Assembly (NCBI GenBank): GCA_035222895.1
Contig: JAVYIG010000630.1
Location: 1 to 64,000 of the forward strand
Origin: Strongylocentrotus droebachiensis
Taxonomy: Eukaryota; Echinodermata; Echinoidea; Camarodonta; Strongylocentrotidae
Reading direction: 5' to 3'
Length of the DNA: 64,000 nt
Shown here: one piece after another, positions 1-10,590 of the stretch
Layout: the number at the start of each line of letters is the position of its first letter
Numbering within the stretch: the first letter of the stretch is position 1
Program-made: the position numbers and the translations under genes
Notes under the pieces: generated by a model
Database searches by the model: none
What the model was told of the DNA's origin: nothing
Seen by the model: only the letters and a program-made list of their open reading frames with translations

Positions 1-108
1 GCAAGGGAAATCAGCTTTATTCTTTGTAATGACTGTGTTTATAGAAAATCATGAAAAATGACAATTTCATATCATTTTAGATCTAAAAATCATGAGGGGG
101 AAAAAAGT

Positions 109-247
109 GTGGCGAGTTGTCCGAAAAGTCACCCTACCCTGGACAACTCGCCTGTGGCGAGTTGTCCAGGGTATTGTGGCGAGATGTCCAGGGTATTGTG
201 GCGGGTTGTCTTGGGGCGGGTTGTCTTTGTGGCGAGTTGTCTGGACC
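109..247. repeat. Degenerate tandem repeat containing an 18-bp perfect hairpin
   Basis: A unit of about 20 bp built on GGCGAGTTGTCC(AGGGTATTGT) recurs about five times with variants. One unit lies inverted next to its neighbour: positions 135-152 and 156-173 are perfect reverse complements around a 3-base TGT loop. Open frames through this block are rich in repeated VASCP-like words and are products of the repeat, not a gene. Confidence 0.75.
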
Positions 248-360
248 CCGTGCTGATTGGGCAATCGATTGCACACAATTACACCCTCGTGAACACAATG
301 AGTACGAAGTGGCTGATATGATCAGCAAGTTTGACAGTAGACTCACGATTTGATTTTTCA

Positions 361-870
361 AAGAATTTTTTCTAACATCGGTTAGTTGAAAAGACTATTT
401 TACTGCTATAGGTGTCATCAATTGTCACTTAAGTACCAATTTATTTTGAGTGATCTCAGTTGAGTTTTGTACAGTGTTGTTTAAAATGTTGAGAATCAAT
501 AGAGGTAATTAATACAAAAAAGTACACTAATGCTGCTATGTGTGGCCTAGGTTGGATATTGTTTCCAGAGTGATGGTACTGCAACTGCAGAGCAGGGTTT
601 GAAAGATATTCATTTAAAAAAATTTAAAAAAATTGTACATGGCCAGGCCCATGCATGCAGACACGGACTGTTAACCGTGGTAACACTAACAATATGTAAA
701 ACTGTATCGGAGCTTGGAGATAATTGATAATTTATGACACAGATGCATTGATAGATCTAAACTTCTGAAGCAAAATCAAACTTGTATTCAATCCTGAAAA
801 TCTCTCTGCCAAATAATTTTCTAAAGTCTGTTTCTCTGTGTATTCATAAATGTATTCTTTATGTTATTAT
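361..870. other. Stretch without recognised gene
   Basis: AT-rich unique-looking sequence with no long frame. If the PEBP gene has an exon upstream of the window, this would be intron. It ends in a pyrimidine-rich tract with an AG at 874-875 that could be the acceptor of the first visible PEBP exon. Confidence 0.4.
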
Positions 871-875
871 TGCAG

Positions 876-1215
876 GAGCTACTGACTACAAGCATGAAAT
901 AGATGTGACGAACACGAGATTGTCCCACACGTGTTGGATGAACCACCACCCGCCATCTTGAGAGTGGAATGGAACGATGACGTCAGATGCATGCTTGGTA
1001 ATGAACTTACTCCCAACTCAAGTAAGTAGTAGTAGCAGTATAGTATCAGTAGTTGTATAAGTACGGAAGTAGTAGTAGTAGTAGTAGTAGTAGAAGTAGT
1101 AGTATAGTAGGAGGAGTAGGAGTAGTAGTAGAAGTAGGAGTAGTAGTATAGTAGGAGGAGTAGGAGTAGTAGTAGTAGTACAGTAGTAGTAGTACGGTAG
1201 TATTAGTAGTAAATA

Positions 1216-1247
<32 letters not shown>

Positions 1248-1248
1248 A

Positions 1249-1283
<35 letters not shown>

Positions 1284-3622
1284 CAGGCCTAAAATTAATC
1301 CAAGGCCACCAAGGCCATGGCCGTGGATGCCCCTTTGATTGGCCTCAATGCCCCTCTCATTGGCCTTGGAGATTTTGTGTGCCCTTTCCAATTCTTCCTA
1401 TTGGTGCTGTAATATAGGAATGTGCCCTACAGAAAAGTGGCCTTGCCCTAAAAATGCTGAAATTTAAGGCCTGGTAGTAGTACGTAGTAGTAGTAGTAGT
1501 AGTAGAGGTATTAGTAGTTGTAAGTAGTAGTAGTAGTAGGAGGAGGAGGAGGAGGAGTAGTAGTAGTAGTAATAGTAGTAGTAGCAGCAGTATAGAAGTA
1601 TTACGGTAGTAATAATAATAGTAGTAGAACTAATAGTAGTAGTTGTAGTACTATAGTAGAAAAAATATCTTGCCAAAGGACGTGAGTGCCGTGACTGGGA
1701 CTCAAACCGCGAACCATTATTTTGATCCACAATATCACCTGTAAAGATGTATCCGAACATTCATTCTATCTTTGATAACCACTCGTTTTTGATAAGGTGA
1801 TGCAATTTTTATCTATGGGTAATGACAATTTAAATGAAGTTATTGATAGGCCTAGGTCGTTGCATTATTCATCATACATGTGTCCACCCCCCTCTCTCCC
1901 CCTCTCTCTCTCTCCCCCTCTCTCTCTCTCCCTCTCTCTCTCTATATATATGTACCGGTATATATATATATATCTCTCTCACACATGTTTTCTCTTTCCC
2001 CTCTATTTCTCTCTATCTCTTTCTCTTTCCTTTTTTATCCCTCTATCAACAAACCAAAATGTCAAAGAATTTTTGTGATTTTGTGAAATTCAGCTTTTTT
2101 AAGTTGTCATAAATATACAATAACACTTGTCTGCATTAATGACTTGAAATGACCAGATTTTTTGTTTATATGTGTGTTTTTTTTTCTTTTCAATAATTGT
2201 TAATTGCAAGCATACTTTTCATTAAATGTTGTGGACCCTTAGGAAGAACAGTTCTGTCATATTAACAAAGCTGAGTGGGCTATCCAGCCATTCACTATAT
2301 TCTTGATTTTAAATGTACTTTTCTATTTTGTTTGTATTGGAGTTTTTTATATCGTAATTTGGAAAATAAAATACCTTTACCTACCATACCATATTTTTTA
2401 ATATCCAAAGGTACAAAAGCAACCGTCGGTTTTGGAATGGGAGGCGGAGGAGGACGCCCTCTATACCATTCTCTTCACAGATCCTGATTCGCCTACTCGA
2501 ACCGATCCGAACCGAGTCGAGGTCGTTCATTGGCTGGTTTTCAATATACCTGGTTGTGACGTCAGCAAGGGACTTGTCCACGCTGCTTACATTAAATCAG
2601 GACCCAGGGAAGGATCAGGTAAATACAGGGCGGATCCAGGGGGCACATGGGGGCTGGGGCACGTGCTCCTTTTTTTTTTTAACCCTAAAAGGGCCGAGGG
2701 CTTATTATTTTCCAGGTGCATTATAAATCACATAAGATTTAATATCTTTTATGATTTTGATTCCTAATTCTTTTTTGAAATACATTTCTTTATAACCATA
2801 TGAAATGAAATATTTTGTAGCATTGTTGCAATGACCATAACTGGTCTTTATCTTTAAAAAGGTCCCAAAAGTAATAAGAAACACGTACCTTGTCTACAAA
2901 TTTACCTCATTTAGGTATGCCAACTCTCCTTAAAACAAGCGCGATCGCAAAGACTTGAGAAATCAACCGAAGTGCAATTTCATGACCTTAATATTGCAAT
3001 CTAATATTCCATCTGCTCATTAGGTGCTGGAGGCAAAATTGTTGAAATTGTCTTAAATTGATTTTCCGACAGTCTTCGCGATCGTGTTAAACTGTCAAAT
3101 CCCCACCTACCCCCCCCCCCCCCCCACCCCCCCCCCGGAGATATATTTGAACTCCATGACAGAAGTAATTCTAGAGGGGAAGGGTTATGGGTTCAGGCCC
3201 CCCCCCCCCCCAAACAAAAAATATATATATAATAATAATAATTTAAATAAATACATAAAATAAAATGAAAAAATCTTCCAGCTCCCCCTTTTCTCTTGAT
3301 TACAAAAAGATTTTATGTAAATGTGACCCCCCCCCCCCCCCCAAGAAAAAACTTCTATAACCCTGCCTTCTCCTTCTTTAATTCTTCTCTCGGCACAGGA
3401 ATCCATAGGTACGTTTACCTCATCTACAAGCAGTCTCAACCCATCACCCCTAATGATTCCTACCGCCCCCGTAGCCCGGAGAGACGCAAGCCCTGGAACA
3501 CCAGAAAATTCGCTGAGGAGTACGGACTAGGGGCGTCCATCGCGGGGAACTTTTATATTGCTCAGTTTGACGATTATGTGACCGAGTTCCGAGCGGAGAT
3601 GATTGCTGCTGGAGCAAAGTAA
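876..3622 (+). CDS. Phosphatidylethanolamine-binding protein (PEBP) family, multi-exon, 5' part incomplete
   Basis: PEBP/RKIP-type proteins are small, usually cytosolic proteins with an anion and phospholipid-head-group pocket. The family is about 185 residues, and the visible exons give about 180. Three coding blocks are seen. Block 1 (about 903-1021) reads HEIVPHVLDEPPPAILRVEW and then a GNELTP motif. Block 2 (2411-2618) carries LYTILFTDPDSPTRTDP and VVHWLVFN, the first conserved PEBP box. Block 3 (3399-3622) carries GIHRYVYLIYKQ, the second box, and runs to TAA at 3620-3622. The pocket Asp and His residues of the family (in DPD, VHW and IHRY) are present. The block 2/3 junction is clean: donor GTAAAT at 2619, acceptor after CACAG at 3398, phase 1. 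Block 1 is troubled: its frame meets a TGA at 895-897 if the good acceptor at 875 is used, and its donor at 1022 (GTAAGT) leaves phase 1 while block 2 must start in phase 0. A lesion or assembly indel near the TAG microsatellite, or a missed mini-exon, would explain this. The N-terminal exon is not seen. Confidence 0.82.
1025..1281. repeat. TAG/TAC trinucleotide microsatellite
   Basis: Near-pure (TAG)n with GGAGTAG and TACGG interruptions, lying directly after the donor of the first visible PEBP exon. Its poly-Tyr frame on the minus strand is an artefact. Confidence 0.9.
1282..1476. repeat. Interspersed segment inside the TAG microsatellite
   Basis: About 195 bp of non-repetitive, GGCC-rich sequence (AGGCCACCAAGGCCATGG and related words) separates two TAG arrays and begins and ends with a GGCCT word. 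It looks like an insertion or a dispersed repeat unit. I cannot name a family. Confidence 0.4.
1477..1660. repeat. Second TAG/GGA microsatellite block
   Basis: Continues the TAG array downstream of the interrupting segment, with a short GGA run near 1540-1556 and mixed TAA/TAG units to about 1660. It lies in the first visible intron of the PEBP gene. Confidence 0.85.
1668..1745 (-). mobile_element. tRNA-derived SINE fragment
   Basis: The minus strand contains GGTTTGAGTCCC, one or two changes from the Pol III B box GGTTCGANTCC. The surrounding bases (CTTGCCA..., GTG...GCTGGGA-CTC-AA, CGAACC on the plus strand) match the piece at 48353-48400, so both belong to one dispersed family. The 5' tRNA half is not seen. 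Confidence 0.5.
1885..2035. repeat. CT microsatellite with TA core
   Basis: Pyrimidine repeat (CTCTC...) flanking a short TATATATA stretch at about 1943-1972. Intronic in the PEBP gene. Confidence 0.85.
3108..3345. repeat. Cluster of poly-C tracts in the last PEBP intron
   Basis: Three C homopolymers (about 3111-3136, 3199-3211 and 3327-3342) lie within 240 bp, just before the last PEBP exon. Similar runs recur throughout the window. Confidence 0.85.
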
Positions 3623-6125
3623 AGCGTGTCCTCTCAAAATGTTTGTGTACAACCTTATAGCCTGCCATAAGGCTTCATGCACGCTATCGCTATGCTGCTT
3701 CGCACATGCGCGAGAGAGCTACCTAGCTATTGAGGCCATGTAGGCGTGCAAGGACGCTTTGGTAAAAGCAGTTATTGTTCATGCTCATTGGACTGTGCTG
3801 TGTGTTTTGCACTCGCCATTCATAGAACCATCGCGTTAATCAGATTATCTCCAAAACAACCTGGCACGGGGGGGATTTGGGGCTTGGCACACTGGGGATT
3901 GTGGCATGATAAGAGTTAGGGGTCATTATTTTGTAGACCTCGGTAAAATGAGTTTGGCAGAAAGACCGTGTTGTTTTGGGTGTGTGTTGTGGGGGGGGGG
4001 CATAATCAAGACGACTGCTTTGTAACACTCAAAGGGCAGAGTATTCAACTGACACTATATCAGATTTATATATACTGCCATCTGTTGCTCCCAGTGTCCG
4101 TTGTGTCGACCGTCTTGCCCCACAATGCCCCACCAACTTTATGACGCTTGGGTACACAGGCAGGCAGGGCACAGAACTGTAAAATACAGGGACCTTGAAC
4201 ATTTCTGATGGGGGCTGAAGGGGGGGGGGGGGGGGGTTGTCGGACCCAACTTGACAAGACTTCATTCATATTCATCAGTATCTTTTGTGTCTTGTACCAT
4301 CGGATACTGTTTGTATCCTCTATCTGGAAACTGAATTTATTAAAAAAGTTATTCAAGAACCCTGTTTGTTACAGAGGTTTATTTTTTAAAGTTTTAGTTA
4401 AGGCTTAAGTATAATCCGTGTGAATGTATAGGGTGTTCTTTCAATTGAAAGTTTCCATTGAGTATGCAAACAGTTTTGTACCTAACCAATAGTATTTTTT
4501 TGTGTGGAAACAATATCATTTTTTTCCTTCATTTTTGCTTGCCAAATATATGATTAATTAATAGACACATCAAAGATGAGTAAAATGTTGTTTTTATTAC
4601 TTGGCTGTGTTTTTCCTAATGTGTGCCCCCTTCGCTCGAGAATCCTGGATTATCTTACATGTATTTCTTGAGTAATGCTGTGTCACTGACTCACTGTGAT
4701 AAATTAGCATCTACAGCTCTCGATACGCTTCCAGATCACCTGACCAACCATACACGTGCTGGGTTCGTGATGCTCACCAAGTAAAACCGGATACATCATG
4801 TGATATCATTCGTGTCCTACGCATTCATGCACGGCAAAAATGGAGTGACTGTGGAGAATCCAGTACATAAGACTGAGGAGGTGCAGACCACCCCCCCCCC
4901 CCCCAACCCGGTCTTTCGCTTTATAAATAGACTACCTTAATTGTTAACATGTGACTGTTGAAATATTTCCCAGCTAGATTTTAGCACGGATTTGAATAAA
5001 CGCTCATGGTTTAAATGATATATCTTGTGTCCACTATTTATTATTATAGCTGTCTGGTCTCTTGTGAATCACAGTAGAAAGAAAAGGAAGAATTAAATTA
5101 GGAATTAATTGGGATGTTGACCAAGTTACGATCATCAATCATGATCATTCAACTCGAATCCAGTTCTTGCCAAAACTCTATATGCAGCAACATCTCAAAA
5201 TTTCAAAAAGCCACAAACATGCTCTGAAGCACTCATTTTTTATGGTAATTTGATCCAATTATTTGATTGTGTTTGTTACAAGGACACGTCTGTATAATTT
5301 CTGAACGTATTTTACACCGTATCAAAGATTGCAGTAACTTCTTCCTTTTCAATATACTGCTCTAAGGATAAGCCATGTTGGGAGAGCCACAGCCTTCTGA
5401 AGTCTTAATAAATGCATATTCCACATTACTCTTTTTCTTCCTGTTTCTTGATCCCCTCCTTTTCTTCCTTTCTTCTCTTTTCTCCCTTCTTTTTATTCTC
5501 TTTCTTCTCTTTTCTCCCTTCTTTTTATTCTCTTTCTGTCTATTTTTCTTCTTCTCTTTCTTCTCCTATATACCCCTTTTCCTCTCTCATTCTTTTTTTC
5601 TTCTTCTCTTCTTCTCCTTCTGCTTCCTATCATTCCTCTTGGTCCCGTTTCTTGTTATGCTTAATTCATCATTCATACTTGTTCTACAGCTTTCGTATGA
5701 ATGTCGAGTAAATCAGATAAAATCAATTTGTTTTCTCTCTCTATAATGTAATTTACACATATCAGTCACATATATTGTTTCTAAATTCTATATATTCATT
5801 TTGAATGCATGTAACATTGTCTGTTTGGAGTCACAGTGGCATTGATCTGTATTACTTTGACATGGAGTCAGGGCCCTTGTGACCCCAAACAGACGATATG
5901 TTAAACGTGTCTGTTAATATTTGTCTACATTATGCATCACAAATTCCATTATGAATAATATGAAGTATTAGCCCTGCATTGTTAATAATAAAACATGACC
6001 TGGGCTTCTTCTCTTTTCTACTTGTAGTATCTATACAAGTGTATGTAATATAATCATGATTGTTAATAAAGTGATATTGAAACAAAAAATGCTGCAAAAT
6101 TTAAACAAGGGAAACGCTCTCGGCG
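3623..6125. other. 3' flank / probable 3' UTR of the PEBP gene, otherwise gene-free
   Basis: No further coding sequence recognised. It holds a poly-G run (about 4220-4236), a poly-C run (4891-4904), an AATAAA at about 4996 and another at 6065 that could end the PEBP transcript, and a pyrimidine-rich stretch (about 5420-5650) containing a partly duplicated 35-bp TTCTTCTCTTTTCTCCC unit. The frames of 99 and 123 codons in that stretch are low-complexity Phe/Ser/Leu and not convincing. Confidence 0.45.
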
Positions 6126-6774
6126 GTCTCGCCTGCATAACGCAATTCAATAAACCAGAACGTCAATGACGTAGCTCTCATCCGCATCTCGCAACAACAA
6201 ATATCGTAAATTTTATGTGGTACACTTTTGAACTGGTCAAAAAATAAAAATTTGATGCCCTGGAAGGGACATAATTTCATTTCATTTGCATAAAGTACCA
6301 TAAATAATCATGGAGCAAAATCTCACAATTCTGTGTAGAAGTTTAGTGTTCCAAATTTAGCTCTACCAGATAAGGCAAACCAAATCAAAATCGGTCAAGA
6401 AATGAGGGAAAAGAAGCAATTTTTGTTATTTTTGGAATAAATTTGCATAAATTACCATAATTAATTAATGGAGAACAATTTCAAAATTCTGTGTAGAGGT
6501 TTAGTGTACCAAACTTAGCTCTACGATATAAAGCAAACCAAATCAAAATCGGTCGAGAAATGAAGGAGAAGAAGCCTTTTTTGTGATTTCGAATAAATTT
6601 GCATAAATTAGCATAGATAATGAATTTCACGATTCTGTGTAGAAATTTTAAATCCCCCTCCTAGCCCTACCATATGAAACAATCAGAATCAAAATCGGTT
6701 GAAAAATAACGAAGAAGAAGCATTTTGAAAATCTTGATGTTGATGCCACAAAGTCTAAGTTTGTTGACCTTAAA

Positions 6775-6787
6775 TGACCTTTGACCT
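6775..6787. promoter_or_regulatory. DR1-type nuclear-receptor-like motif (copy 1)
   Basis: TGACCT-T-TGACCT is an exact direct repeat with one spacer, the form bound by HNF4/COUP-TF/RXR-class receptors. A further TGACCT half-site lies at 6765-6770 and another near 6795. It lies inside a repeat, so function is inference only. Confidence 0.35.
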
Positions 6788-6965
6788 TAACTTAGTGACC
6801 TGAAATTCTACTCACATGATTGGGGAGACTTGATAACCCTATAGTCCAAGTTTCATTGACTAAGAACTTATACTTTCAAAATTATATCAAAAATTCAAAA
6901 ACTTAACCTTAGGTTAAGTTTTCGATGATGATGCTACAACATAGTCCAAGTCTGTTGACCTGAAA

Positions 6966-6978
6966 TGACCTTTGACCT
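6966..6978. promoter_or_regulatory. DR1-type nuclear-receptor-like motif (copy 2)
   Basis: Second exact TGACCT-T-TGACCT, 191 bp after the first, in the second internal repeat unit, again preceded by a TGACCT half-site (6956-6961). The surrounding unit has diverged but the DR1 is unchanged. Confidence 0.35.
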
Positions 6979-7201
6979 TGACTTTGTGATCTGAAATTCT
7001 ACTCACATGATTGGGGATACTTGATTACCCTATAGTCCAAGTTTCATTGACTAAGAACTTATACTTTAAAAATTATATCAAAAATTCAAAAACTTAACCT
7101 TAGGTTAAGTTTTTGATGTTGACGCCGTCGCCGTCGCCGCCGCCGCCGCCGTCACCGGAAAAGCGGCGCCTATGTCTCGCTTTTTGCTACGCAGGCGAGA
7201 C

Positions 7202-7638
7202 AAAAACTGAAATTGGGGTTTTCTGCCTACAACAGTAAACTCAAATAGGGCATTCTGTCATCAATATTCATCTTCAAACATATTTGTTTTAAAAATATTT
7301 GCAGAAATGTGTGTTAATTTTTGCCACAAAATTTGGGCTGCTAACACTTTAAATTTCTTGAAACCTCTCAAAAACTGATTACACTTGAAACGTATAGTGT
7401 TTGTTGACACATGAAGTAATAACCAACACCAAACATGATTATGGTAACATTTGTTAGGTTATTTTAATATAAACTGTATAAACAAGTATGAACATAGGAA
7501 AATAGATCTGTAGTTGATACACACAGCTTTTGTAATAGATTTTCAAGAACATTTAAAAAATGTGCTTAAAACGCCCATCTATTCAGTGTGAAAGACAAAA
7601 CAGAAGAAGTACATTTAATAACATAATTGGCAGTAATG
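7202..7638. other. AT-rich spacer, nothing recognised
   Basis: Unique-looking AT-rich sequence between two mobile elements. No frame, repeat or motif I can support. Confidence 0.4.
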
Positions 7639-7646
7639 CTTATTTG

Positions 7647-8517
7647 CAGGGGCGGCGATTTCTTTTCATGACCGGGGGGACGAAATGCGAGGGATGGGGG
7701 AGAAGTGGCGTATATTGAACAAAAACGTTGGGGGGGGGGGAGAAAAAAATCCGCATCCCCACTCTAACATTGTACATGCAGGCCTCGCGGAACGTTTTTC
7801 ATAGAGGGGGAGGCTAAAGTATTTTATTAGGTAGAGCAAAGCGAGCATAGCAAGTGGAGCGTAAATTGGCGTGTGGTCCAGGGGCGTAGGCCCATGAAGC
7901 TCAGGGGTTTTAGGCATTTAATACGGTCAGATGAGCATCCAGGGGCTCGTCTTAGAGCCCCTGGTGGGGTCCAGAGGGCAGACCCCCCGGAAGCTCAGAG
8001 AAAAACCATGCCATTTCAGCAACATTTGTAAATCACTGGTATCGAGTTAGAAATAAATCAAGTTTGAATTTTATTAGGGGGGCAACTGCCCCCAAGCCCC
8101 CCCCCCCTCATCATTACGCCAAGGCGAGAGAGCAAAGTGAACGAGAGGGGTAGAGGTTACGGAAGTGACTATCCCCTCACAGGTTTTTGAAGTTTGTTGT
8201 ATTAACAAATTACATACTTTAATTAGCAAAAGAATAGTATAAAACAAGCAATATACCTTTTTCACACTTCACTTTTCCAAAATATTTACTGTACACTTCG
8301 AGGAATATTATGCGGGGGAGCGTAGCTCCGGAGTGAGAAGATTTTTGCATTTTTATTTGTCTAAACGCTGCACTCTAGGGCCCTCCAGAGCCTAAAAGTT
8401 TGTTGCAGTCTTTAGTCAGTATTTGCTATACACTTTTTTTCTCAAAAAAACCCTAAAAAAATTGAGGGGGGGGGGGGGACATGTCCCCCCCTCGTCCCCA
8501 AGGGATCGCCGCCCCTG
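7647..8517. mobile_element. Nonautonomous hAT-type element with exact 8-bp target duplication
   Basis: Ends are perfect inverted repeats CAGGGGCGGCGAT / ATCGCCGCCCCTG, flanked on both sides by CTTATTTG (7639-7646 and 8518-8525). CAGGG-type termini with 8-bp duplications are the hAT signature. The 871-bp body encodes no transposase. It contains poly-G/C runs and a segment (about 7875-8100; GAAGCTCAGGGGTTTTAGGC, GGGCCCCTGG) that recurs at 11.7-12.2 kb. Confidence 0.88.
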
Positions 8518-8525
8518 CTTATTTG

Positions 8526-9586
8526 AGAATGGAAAATTGCAAACATATGAGTGTCTTATATAGCATCAAATGACCATTTGCTTCAGCAATGTGAGAGCTG
8601 AACAATTGCTAAACAATTTACATGTATAAATAGTGGAGAGAAAACTTTGGAATGAATGCAAATATTTTTTCCCCTTAAACCATAATTGCGTATCAATATC
8701 ATTTCAATACCTTCATTACAACATACATGTATAACAAGAGATCAATGGACCTTGTATTTAACAGAGCCTGTGAAATTAGTGGCCACATCAATTACTATAC
8801 TATATTACTATATTATCACTTGTGCCCTTTGGTAACTACATCGAAAATGTACCACAGATGATTATTTTTGTAATATACCCCCCCCCCCATACATAAACAT
8901 CTGGCAACAGCCGCAACACTACGTACAAGAGACCTAAAAGTAATAATTTTCCACAATTGAGACCCTTAGGGGAGCACTGCCTGAGTCCTCATGAGGGGCA
9001 AGGTAATCAATGCAAACAAATTCAGATCCCCTCTCAAATGTCAAATCTTATTGAGTGCCAGCATTAAGTTTTCATACATGCCAACATTTGAAAATCAGAA
9101 ATCTGTACAAATTATGCTATTTTCAAAAAAAAGAGGAACAATCCTAACTCTCCTATTCAATACTACAGACAAATTTGTACAAGAAGAGGAACACCTGCAT
9201 TAAAATGATAATTATCTTCTCCCAAAAAGAGGAATGTTCCTCTTTAATCTGTACAGTTGGCATGTATGAGTTTTAGAATCAAAGTAAAGAAATTGCTATA
9301 TACATGTATGGACATTTTCGGGGTTTCCGTTGAGGGGCAAGGTACCTCAACAACCTATCATTTCTCATGAATGATCCCTGCCAAATTTGATTAAATTCTG
9401 TTGTGTAGTTTTTCAAAGAAAAATTGAACAATTAACCTTAATGCTTCCTGCTGTAATATGTGCCAGAGGTATAAAAGTAAAGTTAATCTTTACTAAAGAC
9501 CCCCCCCCCCCCACCAAAAAATGAATATATATATATTATATATATATATAAAAATAAACAAAAATAAAAAAAAATCCTCATATTAA
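8526..9586. other. Gene-free stretch
   Basis: AT-rich with short C runs (about 8879-8888 and 9500-9512) and an AT dinucleotide tract at about 9524-9552. The 70-codon frame at 8991-9203 has no recognisable features. Confidence 0.4.
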
Positions 9587-10075
9587 AGGTACTATGTCCC
9601 TTTTGCAGCCAACCTCAAATTCTGTAGAACTTTGCAGGAATTATGAATATGTCATGTATGTCCTCTCTGTAAAATATAAACGTTAGCAGTGTCCTAATAT
9701 TCAAATTAGGCAAGGAAACCCGTTTACTTGCTAGACTTCACTGTCAGACACTATTGAGTGACTGACTGGCTTTTTTTTCTTCTCTGGTAATAACATACAT
9801 GAAATGAGCTGTAAAGGGTACATGAGCATTTGTCTACGTCAATAACCCACTTCTTGTGATGGCCAAAATTAAACTGATTGAATCTTTGCGCAGCATAAAA
9901 CATATGACCATTCGGTACAATGGTCTGAAAATCAAGACTGTTACTTATTGGCCCATTTGAAGACTTTTTCAAGCCCCACTTTCTTTAGGGCAATTTTAAA
10001 TTAGTATTATCTTTCAAATGCCGTTGGAATTTAACCTTTTCATTTGTTTTGGCCTGCAAATGGGACATAATACCT
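9587..10075. mobile_element. TTAA-flanked TIR element (MITE) 1
   Basis: Starts AGGTACTATGTCCCTTTTGC and ends with the near-exact reverse complement ...GCAAATGGGACATAATACCT, with TTAA immediately outside each end (9583-9586 and 10076-10079). TTAA duplication fits the piggyBac/Kolobok superfamilies; the AGG start favours a Kolobok-like origin (inference). The 489-bp interior has no transposase. Confidence 0.78.
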
Positions 10076-10079
10076 TTAA

Positions 10080-10586
10080 AGGTAATACAAAGTTTGGGGG
10101 AATTTTGAAAATTGGGTGGATAGTGATTCTTTACAATTTTGATATATTTGGATGCCCATGTGGATGTATTATAAGCATAAGCACTATCAAATTTAGCCCC
10201 TAAAACATTTCTGTTTTCGAGAAAAATTGAATATAAAAATTTACCGGTGCTCCCGGAAAATTTCGATAAATTTCAAATAGCGCCTACGGCCGTACAATGG
10301 TAACTGCGACCATGAAATCTTAGAATATGTCGTTGTGATATATAATTTCCAAACCGAAATAGCTAATTGGTCGATTTTAGTCAAGAAACATTGTTTTATA
10401 GCTTAATTAATATATTGACCTTGAGAGGGAGTTATACAACATAAAAAGTTAATTATTTACAATTTCATAACTTTAGAATCGATTTCAACCGCGACAACGT
10501 TCACTGAATATTGTAGGATAGTATATGCTTCCAATATGTTTATTTGAACCAAATTCATGACCCCATACCAAAACTTTGTAATACCT
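10080..10586. mobile_element. TTAA-flanked TIR element (MITE) 2, abutting the first
   Basis: Starts AGGTAATACAAAGTTT and ends with the reverse complement AAACTTTGTAATACCT (one mismatch). It is flanked by TTAA at 10076-10079, shared with element 1, and at 10587-10590. The termini resemble but differ from element 1, so this is a related family inserted at the same TTAA, or one element into the edge of the other. 507 bp, no coding frame. Confidence 0.75.
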
Positions 10587-10590
10587 TTAA

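Larger units (their letters stand above)
6126..7201. mobile_element. TIR-bounded repeat element with internal tandem units
   Basis: The left end GTCTCGCCTGCATAAC is the reverse complement, with few changes, of the right end TGCTACGCAGGCGAGAC. Inside are about three diverged copies of a 150-165-bp unit (starting near 6286, 6432 and 6598; words TTCTGTGTAGA and AAATCAAAATCGGT) and two copies of a 191-bp unit (about 6735 and 6926; TGACCTTTGACCTT, ACTCACATGATTGGGG). It ends in a GCC/GTC run (7121-7160) and a hairpin TGTCTCGC...GCGAGACA. No transposase frame and no obvious target duplication, so it is nonautonomous or a composite. Confidence 0.7.

Noticed and set aside
2626-2650. Left end of another hAT element (CAGGGCGGATCCAGGGGGC) in the PEBP intron
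   Set aside because: The terminus looks right, but no matching right end or 8-bp duplication was found nearby, so no element could be delimited.
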